Shown piece by piece: positions 26,611 to 40,000 of a stretch of 64,000 bases of DNA. Source of the DNA: Eopsaltria australis (taxonomy: Eukaryota; Chordata; Aves; Passeriformes; Petroicidae); assembly GCA_034509425.1 (NCBI GenBank), contig JAVTVJ010000011.1, positions 2,914,001 through 2,978,000 on the forward strand. The letters run 5' to 3'. The number at the start of each line of letters is the position of its first letter. The stretch's first letter is position 1. Made by a program: the position numbers and the translations under genes. Under the pieces are notes generated by a model that did not search any database, was not told the DNA's origin, and saw nothing but the letters and a program-made list of their open reading frames with translations.

Positions 26611-29600
26611 TTTTATTGGACTTCCTTTACCACTGAGAAATAATTTCTCACATATGCAAAATCTATTTAATAAATTCATTAATTTTCCCCGTGTCCAAAT
26701 ACTGTTTTCTTCCAACTGGTAACACTTAAGCAGTACAAAATATCAAAAATGGCTAAAGCTAGCTACTTGAGGATTCCCTAGTTAGACCAAATCTGTAATC
26801 TGGCATCTCATGCATTATCTATGCCCATTAATTTTGGCATAGGACATCAGAGGATTCTTCATTTGGTAGGTGAACAGATTGCATTATAATAACTATCAGC
26901 ATGAATGTTACAACCCTATGTGTGTCTGAAGCCGCTCTTAAATTTCTGTAAATTGAATAGCCCTGATTCTCTTAGACTGGGAAAGGGTAAATGTCAAAGA
27001 CAACCAGGGGGCCAGCTTATTCTGGAGCAGCCCATCATTCTTTTCTGTTCTGTGCCTAAGTGCAGAATACCTGGATTGTTGTATTTTTGATTGATAATAT
27101 CATATACTAACACAGATTCACCTCATTATACTTGCAATTCATCTTGTTCATGAGGTTATTTAATAAACTGTAGCCTCTTGGTAAGATAGCCATAATCAAT
27201 GTGCATAAACTAATTTTTTTATTAGTTATAATTATACAAGGTCATTTTTATTGGTGCAGCTAGATTGATAGATAGCTCTGTAATTGTTTTCAAAGACACA
27301 GACAGCTATAATACAATTAAGTGACAAAGGATTGATCCTTGCTGCATCGAATCAATTGAAACTGATGGCACGCAGAAAGTCACAGAAAAGCTCAATAGAC
27401 TTTAGGATTTAAGCTGAAACAAAAATCAGCTCACAGACTAACCATTTTTCCCCAAATTCTTGTTTTTCTCTGTATTTAATAAAAATCTTTAAAAATTTAG
27501 AGTTACAAGTGGGGATTTTTGGTAATGGATTAATACAACACAGACATTTTAAAAAGCCATTGACACAGTCTTGTCAATAGTTTGGATTTTTTGTTGGTGC
27601 TATGAAGCCGAAAGGCTAAAATGTTGTCCAAAATTGTGAAAAATCTAACCCTTTATTTCAGCATGACAGATGTACTTGCCTTGAGCACTAACAAGGCATA
27701 GCTAATTACTGATACAGTTGCAGAAAAGACACTCTGACAGTCACGATCTATGGGCAAATTTGTCTTCCAAGTGACAAGTCAACCAGAGGTTACAGAGAAT
27801 CTTGGGCACTGGGTGGGTTATAAAAATTTTTGCACATTCATTTTTATTGCTGTAGGGGAAATATTTCACCTTCAACTCAGATGATGTCAGAGGTCCTTCC
27901 ATTCTCGTAATCCTTCCATTAAAGGCCCCAATATTTATTTCTATATACTGGCAAGAGGTCTATAATAAAAAATATTTTTGTGCTATCATTTTTCCTAAAT
28001 TAGTTGATTATGTTTTTATGATACAGTCTCTATTTTAGTAATATCAACTAATGAATAATTAAATCAAGCATAAAAATTCAGCAGTTTTTAAACAAAATCT
28101 GCAAAAATGCTCCACCTAAATCTATTTTAAAGTGACTATATTCAAAATATCTGAAGTTTTACATTTTCTTATCATTTCAAATATAATGAAGATTTCTGAG
28201 AACTTGCTTTTCAGTGGAAGTAAATGATAAACTGATAGTAATACAAAAATATAATTCTATTATAAATTTAATTTTTAGCAATATGATTACTGAAATAAAG
28301 TGAAAAACACAACTAAAAATATTTCCATTATCTTTATTGAAAGATAAATATAAATGCTGAGGATATTATCTATCCTCATTTTCCAAGTATTTCAATCTTG
28401 AAATAAAAACATTTTCATTTTCTTACGTCTGAAAAGAGTTCCAATAAGATCAAATAAATATACTGTTCTTTATCAAGTTGAAATAGTTATTTCTATTTAC
28501 AATATATGTGAATAGGTATTTCTAATGGTTAAACAGTTCTCTCACTGCTACACTGGCAGGTGTAATTTCAGGACTGAAATACACTAGTAATTTGAAGGAT
28601 TTTTTTAATCAGCGTTTACTCTCCTGAAGTATACACGTTACCTGTATTTATTTCACAGATATCAGAAATCTCCTATAAAAGCAATAACAATGCCATTGGG
28701 TGTAATATGATTGAATCCTTTGGGTCAGATCCCAAATGGGATTAGGCTTCCTGGCACAAAGTATTGCAGCAATTCAGCGTTAGGCTGTGATCCCTGGTGT
28801 GTAATTCAGGGATTTCTTACATTCCCACATTCCATGTGCAAAGAAAGAAACTGGCACTTCATAATGGGACAAGAAGTGTGACAAAAAGTACTTCAACCAG
28901 CCAATATGAGCACCAAACCCTAACATAATGAAACTTCATTTCTCTTTTCTGCTTTAAGTGCTTGTGTCTCACCAAGTTTCTGAGTTTAAAACAATTTCCT
29001 CTACATTTTTTGCTTAAACCACACTGACCATTTGCAATGACTTTTGTTACACTCAGTGAATGCAGCAGGAAACTTCATTTCAGGAACATAATGGCTTTCA
29101 TGAATTTCAGACTTCATGCTTTTGATGTAGAGGTATAAACCACGAGGAAAAAAAAACAACTGTTTGTTTATTCCTCTTTCATAAATCTTGTGTTAAGGAT
29201 TGCACAGAAACGGAGCCCCAGTTGTAGCAATGGAGGGTCCTTCTTCCTGAGTTTTGCAGCTTGCTGTAGGTCTTTCACATAGAAAATGGGACTCCTCACA
29301 TTTAACCGAGAAGAACACCAAGTCCAGTGCTTCCCCTCTAGGAATAATAATTTTAATCATTACCATTTTGTTAAAGTTAAAATAATCCTTGTTTTCAGTA
29401 TTCCTTTAGTGAATATTTCAGTGTTATTTTATTCTAAAGCACTATATTAAATTAAAGAACATTTTATTTAAAGATTATTGTATTTCATTTTCATATCATA
29501 TGCTTTCCAACTGATACTTTATCATGGGCTAACTGAGTTGCCAAAAATTATAAAACGAGATTTTTTCTTTTTTTTCTGGTTTACCTTTTTGCAAAGGTCT

Positions 29601-30289
29601 CCGATTTCTAAATCCAGTTGCATTACTGCAGTTTAAGAAACATTCGTAAGAAGTCATACCCACTAAGTGAACACCCAGAGAGGGAATCTTGGGTGGTGTA
29701 CCTCTGAACATTAGACAAATTCAAAGACCCCTGAAATAACAAGAAGTTCTATCCATTTCTCTTAATTCTCTGGAGAAACTGAGAAGATATCTCTAGAGTG
29801 CTATCTCCAAATCTTATTTTTCATGCTCTGCTGTAGAAAAACTAGTGAAAAAGTCCTCTGTTTGAGTGAGATTTGCAGAGAAATACTTTGGCAGTCTATA
29901 GACAATACGTACAGGGAGAAGTTGAAGGATATTCTCCATAGGTAAAAGGAAAGGATGGGCATCAAAATGGCTTCTACAAAGAAATCTATGAAAGTGGATA
30001 TGACTGTTTTATCAACCCCTCAAACCTATCTTCACAAGTGCACAAGTGATCCTTAACATCTGGGGAATGCACACTACTGCCATAATGCAAATATTGTCAC
30101 ATCTCCAAACAGTGAAAGTTCCAATTAATTTTTATTAATTTTACTAACCTATTTTTCCATCCCCAAAACATCCTTTTTAAAATATGCATGCTTCTGTATT
30201 GCTAATATAAGAAAAAACCAACCAAACAAAGCAAACCCCTCAGCCTGAGTGAAAAACTAAGAGCTCTTTCTTTACTCTCTACAGAGGCT
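26611..30289. other. Unique AT-rich DNA, candidate regulatory stretch near 27.3 kb
   Basis: No gene or mobile element recognised. The stretch at 27190-27400 is dense in TAATTA/CAATTA-like and ATCAAT motifs with little low-complexity sequence, and may be a conserved non-coding element (see findings). The remainder is plain AT-rich DNA. Confidence 0.5.
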
Positions 30290-30700
30290 ACGTGCATGTA
30301 CCATAATGCAAATAAAATATATTAATGTGCATTTTCATTTTATGCAAGGCTTTAACCAGAAAGATTTTGCGATAATATTGGCATAATAACATCCTGCTGT
30401 TAAACGTTCATTCCTGACTGAACTTCAATTCTCTGTCCTCTCAACTGTGCCAACACAGTGCTGGGGCCATGGTGTAAATCGGACTGGCAAACTAATCCAG
30501 GCTGAAAATAATTTTTCATTTAATAGGAGCTATGATATGCTGCAGGTAAATCCAGGAGTGTAATGTTAGAGTACTACGTTATGTTCTGATGAGAATTAAA
30601 TAAAGGGCTAGCTGAAATATTGCTGTCAGCACAGCATCTGCTCATGTGATCTTTTAGTCATAATAATAGTGCTAATTTACAGCATATCGAAGCAGACGTG
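30290..30700. other. Candidate conserved non-coding element
   Basis: It holds an octamer-like ATGCAAAT on the + strand (in 'ccataatgcaaataaaatat', about 30301-30320), several ATTA/TAAT cores, and non-repetitive blocks such as 'ccaacacagtgctggggcca' and 'ggctagctgaaatattgctg'. No frame, repeat or low-complexity pattern explains it. Such motif-dense single-copy text is typical of vertebrate developmental enhancers, but this is inference only. Confidence 0.22.
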
Positions 30701-33700
30701 GAAACTAACACACACAGTGCATCTTCTGAATATTCCCTATGAACTGCTCATGAGCAATCTGCAGGCCAAGAATTTATTCATTGAGGAAATAAATGAATAT
30801 TTTCTAGGTAATGAATAAATCCACAAATTTTGCCATATGTTTGTGGACAACTGGTGAACAGAAAAAAAAAGTTGCTGAAATTTAACCCAATAAATAATTC
30901 ATTACAAATTGTTTGCCTAGTCTAAATTTAAACCCACAGATTTAACTACCTCCAAGCTCTTTTTTATGAGTAGCACTAGCACCCAGTGCCTTCATTCATT
31001 ATATACTTTGCTATCACCATTGGTTATCATCAAAGGCCTTACATAGAGGCAGTAGAGGAAGAGAGCAATCCCTTCTGGTTAAAATGTTAAATCAAGTTAC
31101 ATTTCACCTCACTATTCCAGCACTGAAACCATCACCAGCATTTGAATGACCAAGAGACTAAGACAGATCACAGGCATAGAATAATGCAGTGAGTTGGCTG
31201 CCACTTAATTTGCCTTGACCCCTGCTTTGTAACCTACCACTACTGAATTTGAGAGGAAAAATTACTAGAGATAGACAACCTGGCAGAGAGAAAATCAACA
31301 TCATCATCTCTCTCCCCGCAGGTCAATAGTTCAGCATCATCATTCCAGAAGAACTAATCTTGTTTCTGAAACCTATTTCTGAGTTATACAGTGGTTATCT
31401 AAAAGAGAATCTGGAGGCCTTTTTCAATGTTACCAAATGGAGGAAGTTAAAACAAAGAAAACAGAAGAACATAGAAATTAACTTCCACTGCACTTCTATG
31501 TGGAGAGAAGAGGTATTTAAGATCAACTTTTTTACTTAGAGCACAGGGATTTTTTTGCATAATCCTTCCCAAGAAAGTCTGCTTAAGTGACCTATTTCAC
31601 TTTATTGACCTAAGAGTGGTTTACATCTAATGAATAATAAAGAAAAAGAAAAGCTCAGAAAGAACAACTTGCTATGAACACCATCCTGGCAAAGAATGCC
31701 ACTGTAAATTATCCAGGAAATTAAGGTCTTAATTTGATAGGAAAGAACAGCAAAAAAGTACAATTTAGTGATGCACTGTCTTACATAAAATTTTAATATA
31801 AACAACTTTATAAGAAAGTAAACTTTCTTTCCAGCAAAATTTACATTTTATCCTTTTTCCTCATATACTCCTTGTCCAAGTAATACTGCAGATTTGAACA
31901 GCAGGTGCTGTTGTGTGAGTTTTAATTGGTTTGATATGGTTCAAATCCTGCTGTAGTTTCAGGAGGGAAAAGAGAGAGAAATGTAAATACATACTGAGCA
32001 CTGAGGCCTTTTTTGACTCCACGTAAGATGACAGAAAAATTTGTGAATTCAGAGCTCAGCTGTAAAGATTCCACATGCAGACAAGCCAGAGAATTCTAAA
32101 AGGGGTCATTTAAAGGGGATTATTATCTATAAAACTCATTTTATATGACTTCATCCATTAAATAAGTGAGAATCTGCTGATACCCTACAAAGTCAAAGGT
32201 GATTTAAATACATAAATACATGAAGGATCATTCTTAATATTTTTTTTCAACTGCACTATGACTGTTTGAAATCTGCAAATTTCCAGTAAAGAGGATCCAG
32301 CCCTAATCTTTGGTAACAAGCATACTCATATAACATCTACTGGCATCATTGTAGCCAGTAGTGGGGGCAAATACTAAATTTTCAAAATAAATTTTAACAT
32401 GCCTATATTATCACTGTAATGTAAATCTACATTTTCCAGTCCTTTCCTTTGAGACTTGGCTTCTTAGGCTGGTTTTCAATTCAAAAGAGAAGAAATTTTG
32501 AGGAAAAGCTCCAGGTGCTTCTGAATTAAATATTTACTGTAAGAGTTTATGCAAATAGATCTTAATATATTAACTCTAATCTCTCTAAAAATACTGATTT
32601 CAAAAATTAAACAGAGACCTGGATTAGCACCAGGCAATTAACAGCACAAGGTACCCTGAAGATCTATGTTGCCCATATATCACCATTACAAATATGACTC
32701 GATACATATCCTCAAAAAAACCATTGAGATGTTTGAGTGCTTTTCAAAACCATGCACTTAGCTGAGCTAATTATCAAATGGAAAAAAATTCACATGTACA
32801 TGAAGTTCACATGCTTGTATATTTTAGTTAGTTGTGGTCAATGATGCCAGTAGCCAAATGTACATTTCACCCTCACAGCAAAAGTCTCCAGAACAGCTGT
32901 CTCCTTGCCACTAACTTGGCAGCTATTGCAGCTTTTAAGAAATATCTCAAGGCATCAGTTTGTTCTTCAGCTCAGCTACTGACATTTTTGTATTACACTA
33001 GAGTAATTTCCAAATTAGGATACCTCTAATCACTGTTGTAGTAAGAAAACTTTTAGAGCATATCTGAATGAGTAAGCAGCACGAAAGGATGTCAGTCTCC
33101 TCTCCCAAACTGTGATTTTCAACCTAATCTCAATTCCCATGTCTTGACTTATGATTCTTGAAAGCTTGTGGTAAAATGCTGCCTTTCTTCCTATAATTAA
33201 AGTTAGCATTTATTGCCAAAGTCTGATTTTTCTGTTTACAATGTCTCCAGGAAATGTGCAATAATACTGCCTTTTGTCTGTTTCCTTTCTGTTAAAAAAA
33301 TAAAGGAGTTAAAGGAATAAAAATAGATAATAATAGGAACAATAATAGGAATAAAAGATAATTAAAGAAAAATAAATGAAGTTGGCAAGCAGGAAAAGCA
33401 AAACTTCTAAGTCAGAAGGTTAAATAAGACAAGGTAAGAAAAGAGGGGATGCAAAATGACAAGTAACAAGTCAATCTATGTAATTTAAAGTCAGACAATA
33501 GACAGATTTAATTTCTTCTGTTTTCCATATTGTCACACTGATCTCAAAATCGTAAGTCCTAAAAGAAAGTATCACTGTATTTAAATTATATTTTACTCCT
33601 ACAATAAAACAAATATAAATTTTAATATCATGTTTCCTAGATAATACATGTAGAAACCTACAGGTACTTAGCTTTTCAGAAATTCTTATTCAGAATTTCT

Positions 33701-36700
33701 GAAAAATAGCTATTAAGTGAGGCCAAACAGACATATTAGTCAACCAAAATTTAGAGTTTTTGTACATTTTATTTACCTGGCTCACGGCTCAAGATAATAA
33801 ATTTAAAAGGGTTGCTGCCCTCTAAGAAAAATAAGATAATATTAATTAATTATTATTAATTATTTTTCATTATTGTTATGGCTACCTACCAGAATTTTTC
33901 AATTTAATTTCACTATTATAATGGTACTTTATACATAGGATTTTGATTATCCTAACATTTTGAATATGTAGAATTTATTTGTGGAATAACTAGGACATTA
34001 TGAAGAAGTCAACATAAGGGGGAAAAAGACAGACAAAGCCTATTTCTGATTACCAGATAGTGAGAGATGGTTGCTGGCAAACTGGCAAAATAAGGTCCTT
34101 GAATAAATGCATGTAGTATTACAAAACCAGAACTCAGAACCAATGAAATTTAGCTCCTAAAACTTGGAGTAGGTCACATTTTAGATTTTGCTATATTAAG
34201 GTGCTTGCCCTTTCTTATTTACTAGGTAGTCACTTACACATTTGGAAATTGATAGATCATTATTGGCAGACTTTAGTGCATGAACACAGACTTGCTTTCC
34301 AATTTACCCAGTGTAGCAGTTAAAGGTATGCCTCAGAGATCAGGAAAAATAATAAGAGTAGAGTAGGTTCTGTGCCTTCTGTGTTTTCCTTTATTTCTCT
34401 AAAGTGGTCAATATAATATGTTATGGAAGTAAATTTCGGCTCTGATCAACAGTAATGGAGGTCAGGCTTTGGCAGTTTTATAAATCCAATGAGGTTAACT
34501 AGCCCATAAAAAATAAGTGCTGAAGTGTTCATTTTTCTGTGGGTTATACTGCTAGGTGACTTGCTTTTCCTGTTATAACCATTTTATTACAAGATTCCAC
34601 AGCAAAGAAAATGCCAAGTGATTTCTGGAGAAGACATGAACAATAAAAGTCACTGTAGCTTTTCTCTGATAGATAATATTTGTGTATAACAGAATGACCC
34701 AAATAGACTTCTATTAGACCTTTTTCTACAGTGAAAAAGTAAAAACTAGATCAGATGTAATGTTTCTATATTTAGTAACCATTTTTTGAAATGACAGAGG
34801 AAATACATCTTTCTTTCCTGATATATTTGATTTTGAGATTACAATAGCTTTTGAAAATATGGTAGGGTTGTTTTGTTTGTTTCTGTAACCAAGGAATAAA
34901 ATAAAAGCCTGGGAACTGATTATTAACTTTCATTTTCCACTGACCAATGACAGGATGTTAGAATTTGACCTTGCATTAATTTTTTTACGAAATATGCAGA
35001 CTTACTTTCTGTAGTTATTTCATTTCACTCAGAGTTATGCTGGGAATTTTCCCTGTTCTGTGTGAATGAAAAGTTTGTATGTGGGCTAAACTTGTGGCAG
35101 TAGAACCTCTCCCTTGTGAGAGGCATTTAAATCTTCTTTATAACCCTTATTAAATAGGCATATCTCTTCAGCTTCCAAAACACACAACATTTACAAGCCT
35201 AAAGTTACACACTTCAGTTAGCATATGGTAGATGGTTTCTTCTGGAAAAAAGAGGGGAAACGAAACAGTATTTAAATTAATTTTGCATTTCCCACTTTCA
35301 AAAGGAGTAATTTTGACAGTGAACTTAATTTTCATTACATATGGGATCAGGTACACAGTGGCTAGAGCATTTTGGAGATACATAATTCCAGATTTGTATA
35401 TATAGTCCTATCAGTTAGAAGAATTGTACATATGATAAATATTTAAGAGTTTTACTCCTAAGGCATGGAAGTCTTTAAAGCGGTAAAATCTGGCACAGTT
35501 TTGAAATTAGCAGGTTATCTAACAAAGCATTTTGTCCTTTTGAATTCAGTCTTCTATGTTTTCCATAAACAGCTTAAGTAATCAGGCCTTACAGTTTTGA
35601 AGTTAAATAAAAAATTTCGAGAGGAAGTGGCAACTCTGGCTTTACTCTGCACAGTTTACTGAATTTAAAGAAGAGTTTTATGGTTCCAGGGTTTTATGCA
35701 TCCATCTCTCTCATTGACCTCTCGCCAGGCAACCATTTTTGTCTTTTAACTCTTCAGTCTTTTTAGGCTGTAAATCCTTCCAGAGGAGAATCTAGCTTTT
35801 ATAGAGAGTGCAAGCAGATCCTCGTGTGGTGGATTCCCATTGAGTAGCTTTGACCTCCGTCTGGTGTCATTGTACAGGTGTCAAACAAGAGCTGTAACAT
35901 CACAGACTGGAGATCTTCCATTCAGATTGAAATTCTCTCAAGAAGTTCCTTGTAGTTTTACACAAAAACAATGGGAACTTTGTAAAGGCAGATATTGGTT
36001 TCTTTACAGAATAATAGGAATATCGCAACAGGCAGAGTATTAAACAGAAATATTATGCATATATGTATGAAATGGGAGATATCCTCAGATAAAGTCATTA
36101 TGATAAATAATCCCTGTTAATCTGAATCTATTTCTCTGCAGAGAAGGCATTGATTTTTAAGCACTGAAATCAATGGGAACTTCTGCTTAAAAACTGATGG
36201 TGCAGCCATGTTATCAGTGGTTTACATTTATTCACCCCATAGACTGAGATTTTCACTTGATTGTATTTTGGATTAGCTGTTGAGTTTCTAGAATTGCAGC
36301 CCAAACGATCTTATGTGGGATAACGCTTTATACGTTTCATTTCAGGCAAGTTCTACTCAAAGTAACAGCTACATAATCTGATTTAATACAGTTCTCCTAA
36401 TGGAAATTAATTATTCTATGATCACATACCCTATTACCCCCCTGAAGACCAGAATTTCTCAACTGGAATTTTTTAATTGAATGTGGTAGCTCTGGAGTTC
36501 TTTATTTAGCAGTAGGTGACTGCTGTTTCATGTGCAGAATCTTTTCAAATAATCTACTTGAATGCTTTGGGAGAGGGTTGCTCACTGCCAGATAATAAAA
36601 AATACTTGCCTATGTCCTTCTAAGATAGAAGGATCTGAAGGACTGAAACATTGCTCTACATATTTCAACCTTCTTAACGCACAAAAAAAATCAGTAAGGT

Positions 36701-36996
36701 TCTGTTTCCCTATACTTCAGCACACAGAAGGTGACAGGCAAAGTTGCATAAATGGAGAAAAGAAAAATGTAAAGAAAATCAATAGCCTGAAACACCTGAA
36801 ACGTTTGAAACATTGTTTTGAATTTAAGCTGATTGCCTGTCAACTGTTCTTTGCATGTTAGCTTAAACCTTTCCATGAAGCTAATGAAAAGGACATAAAT
36901 GTGGACTGTATGAACCATAGATCTGATTTAGGGTAGCTGTTCCTCTGCTGAAGTTCTGGGAAAGGTTTGGCAGTGTTTGTTGTTGTTTTGCTGGGG
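30701..36996. other. Unique AT-rich DNA, no gene recognised
   Basis: No recognisable exon or transposon. A purine-rich AATA-type patch lies at about 33295-33380, and an ATTA-rich low-complexity patch at 33833-33870. Open frames are 99 codons or shorter and unrecognised. Confidence 0.55.
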
Positions 36997-37040
36997 TTAT
37001 TATTATTATTATTATTACTATTACTACTACTACTATTAAT
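36997..37040. repeat. TTA/TAC trinucleotide microsatellite
   Basis: About seven TTA/TAT units are followed by about five TAC/CTA units: a compound trinucleotide repeat of about 44 bp. It is probably length-polymorphic. Read antisense, it produces the run of Asn and Ser codons in a chance open frame. Confidence 0.9.
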
Positions 37041-40000
37041 TTCTAGCGCTGTCTGGTGCAACACATCTTTTTCTGATAAGACAAGTTTTCTACAGTATAA
37101 ATGGTAAGGATTGGCAGACATCTTTTTGTGTGATCGTATGAAAGTTACACAGGTTAAAGTCAACCTGTCCACAATTCTTCAGCCTAGTAAAGAACAAACT
37201 TGATCACCATAACGAAATAAAGAATACTGTATCAAAAGTATGAAAAGTGTAATGTAGACTTTAAATTTGGACTTTAAACTCCCTAAAAGCAATGGTACAA
37301 TATACAAGATAAACACATTTGGCTTATATCAAAACATAAGTCAGCAGATAAACTAATTTAATAAGAAAATGAATTTGTTTGGAAATTATTGTAACTCGTT
37401 CTTATATTAATAAAATTGAGTCTAAAGCTACTCCAAAGAAAGAAATCCTTACTGTCCTTCTGCACCTTTTTTTCTATAGACAAATATCTTGATTATTAGA
37501 AGTAATAATGACACAATAAGTTTTATTTACCAGTCAAAAAGAACTAGGGAATTTTTTAAATAAATAAAATTGAAGAGCCAGTATATTTTCTCCCTTCTCT
37601 AAGAATTGCTTGTCCTAGTTTTGAGCTTACTGTAAGTCTCTCATACTCACAAAAAACCCCTCTTCATTGCTCTGCTAAGTCTGATTTGTAAAAGGCGGGG
37701 TGAAGAGTTCAAACAGGCATCTAAGCACACCCTGAACAAAATAGCTCTGATTCCTGTACTGTACATGAACAAACAAGAGATGCATCCCATCAGACTCTCG
37801 ACAGATCTGTCATTGTTTACCATTAGCTCTGTCATCTTCGCATGCCTTGTCATTCTGTGCAGCAGGGCAAGGGTTGGCCCGCTGCCCAACCACTGATGTG
37901 CAGAGCTGACTATCTCCCAGCCTCGGTAGATGCTGCAGACAGCATAATTCCTGATGAAAGTGTGCTCCCTAGTGTTACAGTGCTACAAAGGCCAGGGAGC
38001 TCCAGTCAGGAAGAGAGAGGGGGAAAAAAGATCTCCAAGTATGATTTTAGCAGATTATGTTTCTGGAAGGCTTACTCTGTTCAGGGTATCTATGTGATTA
38101 CACATTTAAATTTGAAAATAAAAACAGGTTCAGGAAATTGTCTCTGTTTTTTAAAAAAATATAAGAACTATTTAATTGCTTATGACTCAGCAACAACTTT
38201 TTAATCTGTCTAAAGACTCTGCTTAAAACAAATTCAGTGACACATTAGTAGCTGATTTTTTATACTTCTCAATGTGAACAGTGGCTTCCAATTTCCAGAG
38301 AAATTTTGATTTCCAACTTTCTTAAAACAATGTTTAAAAAACTCAGGTGTGCTGGTGGCTCAGCTGTTCCTATAATCAATTACACCTGCTGTATATTACA
38401 GGATGGAAGTTTAAACATTATGTTTTTAACTCAAACTCCTGCAGGATAGGGTTATCCATATTCAGGCCTTGTGCACTGAGCTTAGGGTGATGACAAGTTA
38501 AGCCATCCGACTTTCAGCCTTTAAACTTAAGCAAGATTAAAGACCAAGCTTTTAATTTGCCATCAAGGCTAATACTGTGTATAGCGGAGAGAGAGACAAA
38601 TCTCTCAGGTAGTTGTCCATTTTACCTACATAAGAGACTCATTTTAGTCTGGAATACATTACCCTATCACCAGATTAAAATAGATGTTGAATTTTCACAA
38701 GACCAAAGTCAAACAAGGTGAAATCTGCTGTAAGTGCTAAGTCATAAAATTTTTATGTGGTAAAATGTGAATACATGTAAAATTTTATATTTGCTCATTT
38801 TTCACAGACATGCATTGCACACAAGGCACCTCCACACTGGGGAATAAAACAGCATAGTATTTAGTGATGTGAATGCACATAATGACAGAACTGTTGGCTG
38901 CAGTGAGGTCAACCCAGAGGCACAGCACACAGATCTGAATCCAGGTCAATGAAAGCCATAACTAGTGCCACAGTCCTCCAGCACCTCTAACAGAAACTAC
39001 TTATTCTGGTGACATCACAGTCTTCTGTACAGTGACAGTGTCACAAAGACAAAATGATAATCTGATGTCACAAGTACCGGGAGAGCTCATTGCAAAGAGG
39101 AATTTTAAAGAGGTTTCTAAGAATATTATTTTTGAAGAGCAAAACATGTTGAACAAATCCTGTATTTAAGTGAGAGTTTAGAAAGAGAAAATGATACCAT
39201 CGCAAACTTCTTTCATCATATAATTAATATCTGGTAGAACTTTAAGCATCTGCTTTGCAGGCACAATCATTTCTTAATCATCCAGAGGAAATTATACCAG
39301 AATAGTAGCAAGAAGGAAGCCTATATTTTTCAAATGCAGTTAAATGATTAATACTGATATTCCTACTCATGGAGAATAAATAGCTTACTATGCAAATTGC
39401 TCAGATGAGTATAATGGCAATACCAAAAATGTGAGACAGTGATATTTTCTGGAATACCTTTCAAATTCTGACACAATACTGGAAAATCTGAACATTAAAT
39501 AAGTGATTGAAACTCAAATTTTCTGCATTTATCATATAAAAAACCCACATTATATTTGTTAACATATTCAAGCAAATATTTCAAGAGGTCTGCTGACCAT
39601 TACGTGTGCTAGGGAGCTAAGTATAGCTTAATATCTATCAAAAATGACACTGACATAATGATTAAGTATGTGATGGAGTGTATAGCAGCTGATATCTTAG
39701 GCTCCTTTCCAATTACATATTTATTTAGTCAGTAAGTTTGTGGGATATTAAAAATTATGTCCTTTTTTTGCTCCTTTTCTGAAACTGCAATCAGTTGTTA
39801 CAAGTAACTGCTATCACCAAAGATTCAAATTTTATTTGATACAGGAAATATGAACTATGAAGAAAATATTGACATAGGTTTACCTCTTCACATAATGTTA
39901 TACGTCAATATTTATTTCAATATTTAGCCTTGTAAAAAGAATTAAAGTCTTAAAATTTCATAAATATTTTTCCTTTAAAAATTCTGTTTTACATTCAAAT

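Noticed and set aside
36858..37172. A 104-codon - strand frame with Asn- and Ser-rich runs
   Set aside because: The low-complexity run is the TTA/TAC microsatellite read backwards.
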